Made by a program: the position numbers and the translations under genes. 64,000 nt of DNA from Glaciozyma antarctica PI12 (lineage: Eukaryota; Basidiomycota; Microbotryomycetes; Kriegeriales; Camptobasidiaceae). Under the pieces are notes generated by a model that did not search any database, was not told the origin of the DNA, and worked only from the letters and a program-made list of their open reading frames with translations. Shown here piece after piece: positions 53,900-64,000 of the stretch. Positions within the stretch are counted from its first letter, which is position 1. The number at the start of each line of letters is the position of its first letter. The stretch is from assembly GCA_002917775.1 (NCBI GenBank), contig KZ627150.1:1015801-1079800 (forward strand). The letters run 5' to 3'.

Positions 53900-54015
53900 C
53901 CTGCGTGAAGCTCTTGGGCGCCTGATCTGGCAAGTGTTTGAGCGAGTTGAGTGGAAGGGAACAAGGATCAAGGAGCCGAGTTCTCCTCCGCAAGTTGCTC
54001 CGAGCTGGTTGGCCT

Positions 54016-54607
54016 AGGACCCGTGAAAGCCCTCACCCCCTCACCCATGTCCGACGCGATTTTTTGACAAAACGGGGCTCTGAAAACCCAGTATGTCCGA
54101 CCCAAACCTTGACAAAACGGCCCTCCCAGCGAAGGTCCGACCCGATATCCTGACAAAACGGGGTGGACTGGGCCCCGGGAGCGAAACCTGGCCCTTCTCA
54201 GCGGGCATCGGGCAGCCGACACGAAAGGGAGAGAGAGAGAGGAGAGGAACGCGTCTGGCGCTCTCTTCCGCTCGTCTGTAACCTCCAAAAGGTCTCGAGA
54301 GCACTTCGCGTAGACCGATGAGGTGTTTGAGTGGAAGAAAGCCCAAGCAAGCAGCCAAAACCGGCTTCCAGGCGGCAGGCGCCCTTGAGAAACTCGCTTC
54401 GCTCCAAGGCTACTCCCCAAGGCGATTTTTCGGTACGGATCGCCTGCCCAGAGCAATTTTCGGCCCTCCTAGCTGTTCCTCGGAGGCAGGGATGTCTGAC
54501 TCGATTCCTTGACAAAAACTGCCTCAGAGCGCCCTGGGGAGCTTGACAAAAAGGGCCAAAATCGGAGATTCTTCGGTCGAACAGAGGTGAGGGCTTTCGC
54601 GGGTCCT
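54016..54607. mobile_element. Putative non-autonomous inverted-repeat element (MITE-like), 592 bp
   Basis: Two 21-base ends, at 54,016-54,036 and 54,587-54,607, are inverted copies with one mismatch; the shared start is AGGACCCG and the shared end GAAAGCCCTCAC. Inside are at least four imperfect copies of a unit with GTCCGAC or GTCTGAC, then CGAT, then TTGACAAAAC (54,047; 54,093; 54,135; 54,493), plus a fifth TTGACAAAA at 54,543. It contains no coding sequence. No clear target-site duplication is seen. It lies directly upstream of copy 2. Confidence 0.5.
54047..54560 (+). repeat. Imperfect direct repeats with TTGACAAAA core
   Basis: Three units about 45 bases apart (54,047, 54,093, 54,135) and two more at 54,493 and 54,543. 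Each unit joins a GTCCGAC-like half to a (T/C)TGACAAAA half. They are confined to the 592-bp inverted-repeat element. Confidence 0.65.
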
Positions 54608-55759
54608 GTTGGGGTCCTCGTTTTCTTCCCTGCTTTTAGGCTGCTCCCGCTGGTTTAATCTCAGCTAAAGATGCTCAAAGACTGCTTCTGGAATCGCTGC
54701 TCCACTCCGAACCGAGGACGCCACTTTCCTCAGGCTGCTTTCTCAACGCCTCATCGCTCGCTCTCGCTCCCTTTCGCCACCATCAAGCTGAAGCCCTTGC
54801 ACATATCTTCAGTCTGCGCGACCAGAACGGCTGGACCTGCCGGCCGCTTTGAGCCAGGCGGCATTCCTCAACGGCGCAGCGCAGATACTGCTCAGCGGCT
54901 GCAGGCTGGTGAGCGTTCGTCTCTCGCCCTCGCTGACAGGTTCTCTGCCCGAGAGTGAATTCGGGTGATAGAATGAACCACAGTTTTCTTGGAAATCTCC
55001 CGCTCAAACCTTTGACGCAGGCCTACCTGCCCGCACCGACACACCAAGATCGGCTGCAGTCAGCCTCCGACCGTACGTCCTTATCGTTTCTTTCCAGCCT
55101 CAATTCCTGACGATTCGCATAGCATACTGCAGATTGTATCGGTGCGTCGTTTTGCCCATCCTTGCCAACAGCCCTCGCTGACCATCCCGCTCCTCCAGAA
55201 TCACACCTCGCAGCTCGAACCCGAATCCAGCCACCTAGGCGCACGACGACTCGCCATGTCTCAAGGACAGCATGATAACTACGTGTTAGCGAGGGGAGAA
55301 ATGGAAGTTGCGGCTTTGAGAGAAACGAGAGCGAGAGTGAGAGCGAGGTTGACGAGCTTGCGAAGTCAGTAAAGCTTTGCCGACCATGGCGCCTTCCGCA
55401 CCTCCACCACTCGGAGGCTCGAAGAGGCAGTTCTTCAGGTCCTGAGTCGCGTAGCACCTGTTTCCACAACACTTGGCAGGCCCGCCATTCCTGCCCAGTG
55501 CGAAGGAATGTTCGCTCGCTTGAAGAGGTCAGCTGCTCTCACCGTCTCGCTATGAACTTACTGCCAATCCCAGTATCTTCTTGTTGTATTACACTGCTCG
55601 GTTCAAAGAACAGGGCTTGAAAGAAGGAAGAAAGGTGGTGCGAGAAAAATCAGTAGTACAGTTGGTAGCAATTTCCCTCCTCTTGGCCAGCTCACCTCCC
55701 TCCGCCCGCCTTTGGAATTGACCCATCTCGCTCAAGCTAAGCGCCACCCTCTACGCCAA
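54608..55759. other. Unassigned stretch between the element and the 4E-T-like gene
   Basis: No confident gene. Open frames at 54,671-54,958 (plus) and 55,023-55,472 (minus) lack the G/C-ending codon bias of local genes. A short spliced reading from ATG 55,508 (MFARLKS joined to IFLLYYTARFKEQGLKEGRK) to TGA 55,721 is protein-like but unsupported. Part of this stretch must be the 4E-T promoter and 5' leader. Confidence 0.5.
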
Positions 55760-58184
55760 ATGGAAGAACGTAAGCATATTCAGCATTCGATACAGCCTGC
55801 CGAGCTCCTCGTACCGCCTTCGTCGGCGTTGAAGCACGAGGTCGCTCTCCTGAGGAGCGCGGGGGCGACGGTCCGCGTTGGAGGGAGACGACGAGGGACG
55901 GAGCGTGCACACCTTTATCAGGCCGCTTGTTACCGAGGGGGAAGGCGGGGGACGACGCGGGACGAGTGGGAGAGCGTAGAGCTGGGTGACGAGGGAGGGC
56001 AGGTGGGCGTTGGACGGGGACAGGCAGGCGACGTGGAGTGTCCAGCAGGCTGAAGGCGCTGGCTTAGTAGCGCTGCGAGGAGTGAAGCAACCAGCGGCAG
56101 AGGCGCAGAGCTGACCCTTCTCCCCACCTCAGCAGCTCCACCTCCGGTCATCCGCTACTCACGCAACACTCTCCTCGCCCTCCATGACTCCCCTCTCGTC
56201 CCCGCCTCCCTCCCCGGCATGAAAGACCTCTCAGAGTGGTACGGGTATGTCCATCTCTTGCCCTGCCTCCCCATCCGCACTGGCTGACCCCACTCCCCGT
56301 TCCAGCGACATCGACCTCCCCTCCTCCCCTTCCAGCCGCACCCACGACACTCTCCGCTCCCCACCTCCCCGCGCCGCCAACCTCACTCGCGCCAACCCTT
56401 TCGCCAATTTCGCGCGCTTTGGCGTCGATGGAGGACTCGAGGGAGAGTCAGTCAAGGAGAAGGGGAGGAGCAGTCGGGACGCTGCGCCGCACCTTGGTGG
56501 CGAGGGGAGAGGGCTGGGGAGGAATGGGAAAGCGGTGGAGGCGAGCGTGACGAATGGGTTTGGAGAGAGGAGGAGGGAGGGAGCAGTGGGAAGGGAGAGG
56601 GACAGTGGGCGCGAGGCGAGAGACGCGGGGAGGGAGAAGAAGGAGGGGAGGGCAGAAGAGGGAGGGTGGAGGAGCGTTGGTGGTGCAGGTACGTCTTCCT
56701 TCTCGCTCAGACCCGTGTACGAGGTAGCTTCTGATCCTTCGTACTACAGATCGCGAACGTCGACTACGCCAAACCCCTCTCCGTGACTCTGATCGCCGCG
56801 ACTCTGAACGCCGCTCCGACCGCGACCAGCCGCGCGACCGCGACCGCGACTCCAATCGGGACCGAGACCGCTCTGGTCGTCCCGCCTGGGCCGACGACGA
56901 ATCCGCGTCGTCCTCCGCGCCAGCATGGATGGACGGCCCTGCCTCTGGGCTCTCTTCGTTCGGCGGAGGAGGCGCAGCAAAGGACGATGGAGTGGATGGG
57001 ATTCAGGCGTTCAAGAAGCAGATGCGGGAAATGGAGCGGCGGGAGAAGGAGCGCGAGAGTGGGGGACCGGCGCCGAGGGAGAAGGAGGAAGCGCCGAAGG
57101 AGGTGCAGGTGCAGAGTGGGGACCGCGAGCGAGTCGAGGTGAACGAGTTTGCCATTCCGGCCGGAGCGAAGGAGGCGCGACCGAGCGTGTTCGACAACCT
57201 TGGACTTGGGACGGGGATTCGTGTCGATGCGCCGGTGGATGCAGGTGCGGGAGGAGGAGCGGGTGGGCGATCGAGTCGGTTCGCCAAGTTCTTTGATGGG
57301 AAGCCCGCGCCGGTAGCGGTTCAGGCTCCGCAGGCGTCGGTGTTTGACAGCTTGATGGGGGGGATGGGAGGAGGTGGGGGAGGAGAGGCGTCGAGAGAGG
57401 ACCGGGAGAATATGGCGAGGTTGATGGGGATGCTGCAGGTGTCGGGAGTGCGTCCTTTCTGCGTTCTCGAGAGAGAACGATGCTGACCGCCGACTTTGAG
57501 CAGACGCAAGCTCGCACGACTTCTCCCTCCGTCTCCAAAGCCCCTCAGATGACTCAGGAGCCTCAGGCGACCTCGGCACCCATTCCCTCTCCTCCTTCAG
57601 CGGCGACTGAGCCTCGACCACGCGAAAAGTCGGCGGGAGGGAGTCGGTTCGCCTTCTCGCAGCCTTCGTCGGCGGCCGCGCCCCAACCTCAGCGACCGGC
57701 TCAGCCCCAGTCGATGGTTTCGCCTCAACCTATGCCTCAGCCGAACCACGCGAACCAGCAGCCTCAGCAACCTCAGCAGCAGCAGACGACGCAGCAACTC
57801 AGCTCGCCTCCTCTCCCGACCTACGGCTCGCAGCAGTCCTTCGCACTTCCTCCCCAGCAACAGCAACAGCAGCCGCCTCTTGACTGCCAAACCTCGCAGC
57901 CTCTCCCCCCGCAACAGTCTCTCGACCGGTCTTTCCCTCCGCCCCCACCCACCCAGCGCACTCTCTCCTCCAACTCTCCCCTCCCCCCTCCGGCGTTCGC
58001 ATACGGCGCCCCTCCTCCTCCACACCTCGGTCGTCTTCCCCCTCCTCCGCCAGGGATGGTCGGTCGACCGAACGAGTTTCAGCAACGTCCGCCGCCGCCG
58101 CCGATGGGAATGTACCCCCCTCCTTTCGCACCGCCTTATCCCTCTCCCGACCTCCTTCCTCCTCATCTCCGTCCTTCGCCTCAG

Positions 58185-58218
<34 letters not shown>

Positions 58219-58548
58219 GAGGACCGCCACTCGGCTACGCCCGACCGCCCGTGTTCTCCCCGCAGCAAGGAATGTCCCCGCCGCAAGGGATGTACTTGCC
58301 CTACCCTCCTCCTCCCCCGCAGCAGGGTCAGTTCCAGCGTATGCCACCGCCGCCGCCGCCGCAGCAGCAGCAGCAGCAGGCGTACGGCATGGGACCTGGG
58401 GTACCGGATCTGATGGCGTTGTTGAACGCTGGTGGTGGAGGGAGGGGAGGGCAGCAGGCGGGTCAGAGTAAGTTCGTTTTTTGATGAGGTTGGGGTGGGA
58501 GCTGATTGTGTTGATGCAGATTTGAGGTACGGGATGGAGGAGCGTTGA
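55760..58548 (+). CDS. eIF4E-binding protein, 4E-T (EIF4ENIF1)-like
   Basis: Probable cytoplasmic eIF4E partner that represses translation and promotes mRNA decay in P-bodies. Exon 1 (ATGGAAGAAC at 55,760) joins across a long intron of about 360 bases to the exon starting at 56,131, giving MEEPAPPPVIRYSRNTLLAL. YSRNTLL is a canonical YxxxxL-phi eIF4E-binding motif right at the N-terminus, as in 4E-T. GMKDLSEWYGDIDLPSSPSS follows, then an Arg/Asp/Glu-rich region, RSSRFAKFFDGKPAPV (57,260-57,310), ENMARLMGMLQVSG and GGSRFAFSQPSS. A Pro/Gln-rich tail has several poly-Gln runs. The last exon encodes NLRYGMEER, TGA at 58,546. The first exon is the least certain part. Confidence 0.72.
58180..58219 (+). 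repeat. CAG/CAA repeat encoding poly-Gln
   Basis: A run of twelve or more Gln codons inside the 4E-T-like gene (CAG and CAA mixed). Shorter runs occur at 57,775, 57,860 and 58,360. Confidence 0.85.
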
Positions 58549-58876
58549 GGATGGGGAGTGCGGTAGCGTCGTCTCGCAGTAAGACAGCTTTTTTTGGGCT
58601 TGTACTCTTGCGAGCGAGGGGTGGCCTGCTTGCGAAGTGGTTGGAGAGCCTCTCTTGCTATCTGTGCTCTCCCTGCTCCGAGTCTGCGTGCTATCGTCTG
58701 CCGACTCCTTGCCCGAATCTGGCTCCGTGCGAAGTGTTGTGTTCTTGGTTTCCACAAACTGCCTCTCCACCTCTATTCGCTTTCTCTATCCCTTCTGCTC
58801 ACCTGGGCTTGTTTCTGGCTCGAACCAAAGCCAGTTCGAAAGTACGGGAGAAGGTCGACTCGGCCAAGCTTGGCCC
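58549..58876. other. Gene-free stretch downstream of the 4E-T-like gene
   Basis: Open frames here are short and lack codon bias. It probably holds the 3' UTR of the 4E-T-like gene and part of the copy 3 upstream region. Nothing else was recognised. Confidence 0.5.
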
Positions 58877-59045
58877 AAGCCCTTACTCGGTAAGGGCTTG
58901 AGACTTATCCCGAATTTTTGGTGCGGCCAACGTGTACATCTAAACACGCGCCAAAGAGAAAGGGGCCCAAAAAGTTGGCTCTGGCCGTGCCAAAAATTCG
59001 GGATAAGTCTCACGCCCTTACCCTGCCCTTACCAGGGTAAGGGCG
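58877..59045. mobile_element. Hairpin-forming inverted-repeat element (MITE-like), 169 bp
   Basis: Arms at 58,889-58,928 and 58,983-59,022 are inverted copies matching at 37 of 40 positions (core GACTTATCCCGAATTTTTGG). Each end also carries its own perfect small palindrome: 10-base arms AAGCCCTTAC/GTAAGGGCTT at 58,877-58,899, and 12-base arms CGCCCTTACCCT/AGGGTAAGGGCG at 59,013-59,045. It lies about 100 bases before the start of copy 3. Confidence 0.6.
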
Positions 59046-59141
59046 TTGTCACGCTTGGACTCGGCGCGCTCAGCCCAGCGAACCTCTCCCTTTTGTTCGG
59101 GCCCTTTTGCCCCCCACCACCACCTCGCTGCGCTCCTCAAG

Positions 59142-61334
59142 ATGGATCCCTTCCCCCTCTTCCACCTATCGAGCTTCGACTTCACCGTGACTGCCACCAC
59201 GATCCCCCGACTCCCCAGCTTTCAACTCGCATTAGCTCAATTCGCGGAGGGCTGGGACGACAGCCTGCGGGACGTCGTGAAGAAGGCCTGGTTACTTCGA
59301 CGCTTGGTCTCCGCGGCCAAGTATGGGAACGCTCCAGTGGGGGTCTATCCGGAGGCGGAGGAGGGAGTGGAGCGGTGGCATCGGTGGTTCGAGCTGATCG
59401 ACATGAACTGGACGTTGGAGGGACGTTCGCTCGATAAGCTCACGTCGGCGCAGCTAGCTGTGAGTAGGGACTTGGAGAGGCGGGGGTAGGGAGCTGACTG
59501 TCTTTGGCGCGCCAGGTGGTCGCGTTCCACAAGAAGGCGAACCTCGAGCTCGTGCGCAAGGCTGAGGCCGTGAGTGCAGTCCCTTTGAGCACAGAGGTAC
59601 CTCACACTGACTCTTCTCTATTCCAAGATCTTCCTCGAGCGCCGTTTGGACGAATTTGAGAGCGGCTTTGCGATCAACGCCGCACCTCCTGCCCGTCCTA
59701 CTTCGGAGTCGCTGGCTCACGACCGTCCTTTCTACTGCGACTTCCTCGAAGACCGCATGGAGACAAGTGCTGTTGTTTCGGATAGGGGGGAAGCTCAGAT
59801 GCAAAGTGCGGAGGCGCAGCAGCATGGTGGGGTGCGAGGAGCATGCTAGCCCGAGGCTGAGGGCGAGCAGAGAACTGGGGGCTCAGACGGCGGCAACCTA
59901 GCGCCAGCAGGTGTCAAGCGCCAGAGGAGTAGGAGTCGGAGCTACGAGCGCGATTCGAGGAGGCGGCGGACCTCGATCGCGTCGAGGGACTTGGAGCGGG
60001 AGGCTCCAGGCGCTGAGGGGGCTCACGGGGCACATTCGAACGAGCGCAGGTTGTCGAGGGACCGGAGCAGCGACGAGTTTAGCAGAGACGACGAGCGCGG
60101 TGGAATGGTCGAAGATCAGCACCGCGCGGACGACCACTTCGCTCCTCGCGATACCTCAGTCCCTCCTCAAACGCAGCCTCGCCTCGACGAGGACATTCTG
60201 GGGGAGCTCGAGAACCGCCTTGTCGTCGTTTGCCTTCGTCCCATTCCCCAGAACGCCGGGGTTGAGGACGTCGCAGAGTTCCTGGTGCAGAAGTACGACG
60301 TCGCTGCGCCGATTGCGATCAAGATCTAGAAGCACGGGTTGCTTTCGGGAGGGCACGCGGTCGCGTAAGTGGCTTACCTTGAGCAGGAGGTTGTCGATGT
60401 CGTCCTTGGAATCTAGGAGGAGCCGTTCGGGGAGAGCGAAGTCACTGCTTCGTCCGCTCCCCTGCGAAGTCGCCTGAATCCTAACGGTTCCAAGCGACGA
60501 GGTGCGTTCTTTCTCTCTCGTTCTTTAGTCATGCAGTGAGCTGATACTTCTCAACTGCAGGAGCATGGCGCTGGGGCCACTTCAGCTGGACTTTCCGCAG
60601 CGAGTACTTCGGCGGCGCGCCTGCTCCCCTCACGTCCCCACACAGTCTTTCGAATACGAGCTCCGCAGAGAACTCGCTCACCCCGCACGTATCTTCTCGT
60701 CAGTCGACCTCTGCCTCGCCTTCGCACCTCGCGAACCCTCTTCTCCCGCCTGGCGCGGTCAACCAGCTCTGCCAGCTCTTCATCTCCAACTTGCCAGCGA
60801 ACGTCACGCTCACCGAGATGCACAAGTTCTTCGATCGCGTCGGTGCGTTCTTCCTCTCTCGCTGCCTCCTCCTTCGCTGACGCTCCTTGCGACGCAGGAC
60901 TCGTCGGCGTACAGCTCATGGAAGAGGGAGCCCTCAATCGCCAGTACGTGAATCGCTCGGGGTGGATCAGTTTCGACACGCCGCGCCACCGAGACGACGC
61001 GCACAAGGCCCTCGTCGGTCGGTCGTTCCTGAGGCGGAACGCGCCGCTCTGCCTCAAGGCCAAGGCCACGATGGAATGGGCATGGCGTACGTCCTTCCCC
61101 CTCCCGACCGCGCGGATCCTGACACCGTGCTTCGCAGTCGATATGTCGCTCGTGCGCCTCTCCTCCCCATCCGAATCTCGCTAACCCTTTCAACAGGAAT
61201 TCCGCGCTCAGCACCCCTCCCTCGGCCCTCGAGTGCGAGCACAGGAGCCTTCCCTCCTCTCCAGGATCGGCACCCTCGCTCCGCACGTCGAGAGGCAGGC
61301 GAAACCCCTCGCGGCGTCGTTCTTTGACGCGTGA
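59142..61334 (+). pseudogene. RRM-family copy 3, degraded by in-frame stops
   Basis: It starts MDPFPLFHLSSFDFTVTATT and matches copy 2 along its length. LDKLTSAQLA is followed by the same intron position, then VVAFHKKANLELVRKAEA, intron, IFLERRLDEFESGFAINAA. A TAG at about 59,848 follows HGGVRGAC, yet the same frame continues with an Arg/Ser-rich tract (VKRQRSRSRSYERDSRRRR). RRM-like unit 1 (LENRLVVVCLRPIPQNAGVE, 60,205) contains three more in-frame stops (about 60,328, 60,364 and 60,412) between segments that still align to copy 2. Unit 2 (LCQLFISNLPANVTLTEMHK ... NRSGWISFDTPRHRDDAHKA, 60,765-61,030) and the C-terminus (EFRAQHPSLGPRV ... AASFFDA, TGA 61,332) are intact. Four stops in single exons argue for a pseudogene. 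Confidence 0.65.
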
Positions 61335-62402
61335 GTTCTTCGACGACGAGGGCATTCGCGCGTTGATAGTGGAATTGGGGACGGGCGAGGGGGAGCGGTT
61401 GGTGCGGGAGAGTGGGTGTTTCGTTGAATGTAATTTTACCTGCTTCTGAGAAGTTGGGATGGAGGTGAAAGGATAGCGAGGAGAGCAGTGGCGGGGAGAT
61501 GAGGATTGCGAGGTGAGCGATGAGAGATGAGCAGGAGAGGGCGGAGAGGGATAGAGCTGCGTCTCTAGAGTCTGTCTCTGTAGCGTATCGTCTACCTATC
61601 CGTTTGCTAGCTTCACTCTGTGAGACGTGCCTGCCAAACCCCGACCTCGCGAGCGAAGTCGTCGAAGCCGTTTTGACTGTTCGCTGTTTGATTTCCGTCT
61701 CTTGCCTGTCACCGCGCTCGTATCTAGTGGAACTAGGCTCTCACCAGCACAGCTGTGCACAGCAAGCAAAAGTGAAAGTTGCAGCGCAACCAGCGAGATC
61801 GACCTGTGAGGATCGACGACGCGTTGCCGGAGTCCGAGAAACCTCGCAAGTCGATCCGCTGCTTCTCTCCTCTCTCTCTCCTTCACTGCTCTCCCGCTCT
61901 CTGTGTTCCTACTTCCTTACCCTGCGTCGGCGTCGTCGTCTTCTCGCTTGTTCGGCGTCGGCCCTGTTTCGGTATAGGCTACCACGCGGTTCGAACGGCG
62001 GCGGCAAGGTTGAGCTCTGTTGAGCTTGCCCCGCCTTTGCCCTTTCTTTTGGGTCGTCTTCACAAGACGGGACCTCGTCGAGGTCGTTCACTGCCTATCT
62101 TGCTTTCCGATACGCAGAAACGAGTGCTATCCCCCCTCCTCCCCAACTTCTCCCTCCAAGATTGACCCCGGAATGAAACTGCGGGCCTCCAGACTTTATC
62201 ATTTCACAGATCTGCATCTGCCTGCTGAAAAGGGAGTTTCTTTGTTCGCAAGGGGCCAAGTCGTTACCGGAAAGCAAGTCTCCACGCTAAGACCGGCCAG
62301 AGAAGGTCAGGCGGTCAAAGTCCTCGACATTCGTGCGTAGTCTCACACAGATCTCATCCCTCTTTCTCTTCTACCACCACCCCGAACTTCTAAGACTTCA
62401 AG
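61335..62402. other. Long intergenic stretch before the CFEM gene
   Basis: About 1.07 kb with no codon-biased frame on either strand. It should contain the CFEM promoter; the last 60 bases are a pyrimidine-rich leader (CCTCTTTCTCTTCTACC). A 55-codon frame from 62,173 (MKLRASRLYHFTDL) has no supporting features. Confidence 0.5.
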
Positions 62403-63256
62403 ATGCGTAGCTTCACCCTCCTCTCCATCGCGGCCGCCCTCTCTGCCAGCTTTGTCGCTGCCCAAGACACCTCGTCCGTGAGTCCCTCTCCTGTCCTCGA
62501 GCCCCCCACTTGAAGCTGCAAGCCTCAATTTCTATCAAGATCCCTACTGATCCTCATCCATGTCGCAGCTCCCCGTCTGTGTCCTCATCTGCTACCAGGG
62601 CGCCATCCCCGCCTCGGGCTGTGGAGCCACGGACCTTGCTTGCCTTTGCAACAACGCCGCCTTGTTCGTCCCCTCCATATCATCATTGCACGGACGGTGG
62701 CTTACCTCTCTCTCACGACAGCCAGGCCGCCGTCGGAACCTGCTTCAGCACCTCCTGCGTACGCCCTCCTCTCAAATCCAAGGCTTCTCGAGAACGCTAG
62801 CTGACCTCCTCTCTCTCGTTCACAGGGATCCGCCTCCGACATCGCTGCCGGAATCGAGTTCGGCCAGGCTAGCTGCAGCGCCGTCGGAGTGAGCATCACC
62901 GTTTCTTCCGTCGCCCCCGCCACTGGATCCCCCACCGGTCCGTTCTTTCTCTCCCGCCGTCTCACCGCGCGACGACCGTTCTGAGACCTTGCTTCCCTCG
63001 AACAGCTGCTGCCACCTCCACTGCTGCCACCTCCGCCGCTGCCACCTCGGCTCCTGCTACCTCCGCTGCGGCCACCACCACCGCCGCTGGAACTACCGCT
63101 GCTGCCGCCGCCACTACCACCGCCGCAAGACCCTCACGTCTCTGAAACGAGAACGACTGGCTGACGTTGCCTCTTGCGCAGACTGGAGCCGCTGGATCCC
63201 TCCAGGTTCAGCGAGGGGTGCTCGGGGCTGTGCTCGTCGCCGCCCTCGCTCTCTAA
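62403..63256 (+). CDS. CFEM-domain GPI-anchored cell-surface protein
   Basis: Small secreted protein of the fungal cell surface; CFEM proteins bind heme or act in adhesion and host interaction. The signal peptide is MRSFTLLSIAAALSASFVAA. The CFEM domain has eight cysteines in order: LPVCVLICYQGAIPASGCGA, then DLACLCNN, then GTCFSTSC and FGQASC. A Thr/Ala-rich stalk (63,005-63,130) of repeated AATSA-like units follows, then a hydrophobic tail GVLGAVLVAALAL typical of a GPI signal, TAA at 63,254. Five introns interrupt the small gene. The Asp often found in the CxCD position is not seen (CLCNN here), so heme binding cannot be assumed. Confidence 0.85.
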
Positions 63257-63914
63257 ATGACGGAACGGTGATGGAACGGTTATGAACGGTTTAATTTGAA
63301 GGGGCTCCAGCACGCGTTGTGGAAAAATGACAGTTATTCGCTTGTTCTCGCCGTCGCCGGTGCCGGAAAGATCTGAGAGAAGGCCTTCGCACGCTTTTTC
63401 GGGGAGCGAGCGCGTTACTGGGGCGGGAGTCCAAGTCGCCGAGCAGGAGTTGACAGCGTCCGTCTGGGCAGCGCTCCTTTACGTTCAAGCGTGCTCCCGT
63501 ACCTCCTGTCCGCGAGGTCGAGCACAGTGGTTGGAAGAGTCCTCATCGTACCCGGTACCAAGAGCAAGCCAGCACGGCACCCCTAAACGTGAATGCGAGC
63601 GCGCAGAAACACGACCGAGCGAGCAGTTCGCCAGCAAACAACACTGATATTGACATCCTCCATCCCTCCCTCGCCCGAAACGCTCTCGAAGCGCCCCGAG
63701 GCACGAGAACGAGAGCTAGCTCAATCGTCCCGTCCTCCGCGCCACCAGGACGCGCAAAATGCTAGCCGCTTCACGAAGCAGCTTTTGTGTTGTCCTTCGA
63801 GAGGCCATCAAGGCCTTGGAATCTCGTGCGGCGTCGAGCCAGATTGTCGAAAGTCGCGCAGCGAGGTTTTACTCGAGGTAGATCCACTGCTAACCTCGTC
63901 AGCATAAGCGGGAG
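63257..63914. other. Intergenic stretch after the CFEM gene
   Basis: About 660 bases. Frames at 63,327-63,647 and 63,593-63,907 lack the local codon bias. It probably contains the CFEM 3' UTR and the promoter of the gene that starts at 63,915. Confidence 0.5.
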
Positions 63915-64000
63915 ATGGAGAGAAGGGGAGAGGAAACGCACGTCTACGCCAGCTACACGACCTTCTTCCAACGACCCTCCCAGCTCAACGAACGCCTCCC
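63915..64000 (+). CDS. First exon of an unknown gene, cut by the window end
   Basis: ATG at 63,915 opens MERRGEETHVYASYTTFFQR and stays open to the edge, with nearly all codons ending in C or G in the second half (ASYTTFFQRPSQLNER). The opposite strand is also open but with poorer codon use. Too short to name. Confidence 0.4.
   Translation, partial: MERRGEETHVYASYTTFFQRPSQLNERL

Noticed and set aside
54047-54560. Direct repeats considered as a CRISPR array
   Set aside because: The genome is eukaryotic, and the units are imperfect, only partly regular and lack uniform spacers.
54671-54958. 95-codon frame MLKDCFWNRCSTPN
   Set aside because: Poor codon bias and no family motif.
57597-58757. 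386-codon minus-strand open frame
   Set aside because: Antisense of the Gln/Pro-rich tail of the 4E-T-like gene, giving Leu/Arg repeats only.

Overview
This window is nuclear DNA from a fungus, most likely a basidiomycete yeast of the Pucciniomycotina (a Rhodotorula/Sporobolomyces-like red yeast). The class is inferred. What is seen is GC-rich DNA, C- or G-ending codons, very dense genes, and almost every gene cut by many short introns (about 45-70 bases). These introns mostly start GTGCGT or GTGAGT, and carry CTGAC or CTAAC about 10-20 bases before a CAG acceptor. No rRNA, tRNA, CRISPR array or bacterial operon was seen.

0-31.8 kb is a run of conserved housekeeping genes: the 3' part of adenine phosphoribosyltransferase, a PMT1-type protein O-mannosyltransferase, a tricalbin (ER-plasma membrane tether), RIO2 kinase, a WDR5/Swd3 COMPASS subunit, an ataxin-10 homolog, LEO1 (Paf1 complex), an ARFRP1/Arl3 GTPase, 5-aminolevulinate synthase, acetoacetyl-CoA thiolase, a Golgi-type membrane protein with a predicted sugar-active beta-propeller, and a Kap123/importin-4 karyopherin. 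31.8-33.1 kb is unresolved and may hold a small multi-exon gene.

33.1-48.1 kb holds an ER cyclophilin, a vacuolar amino-acid transporter of the AVT type, a DnaJ-X co-chaperone, a membrane-anchored Methyltransf_22 protein, a complex I ESSS/NDUFB11 subunit, a CSL (CBF1/Su(H)/Lag-1) transcription factor, and a Baeyer-Villiger-type flavin monooxygenase.

48.4-61.3 kb is the unusual part. Three related genes share an unnamed N-terminal region (marked by the motif LTSAQLA) followed by two RRM-like domains. Two lie on the minus strand and one on the plus strand. Every copy has something that breaks its reading frame. Between them sits an eIF4E-binding 4E-T-like gene, and upstream of copies 2 and 3 are two inverted-repeat elements that resemble MITEs. 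A CFEM cell-surface protein and the first exon of an unknown gene close the window.

Genes here act independently; there are no operons. Neighbours are often convergent with very short gaps (29 bases at 16.8 kb). Exon joins were read by eye, so coordinates are start-to-stop spans including introns.
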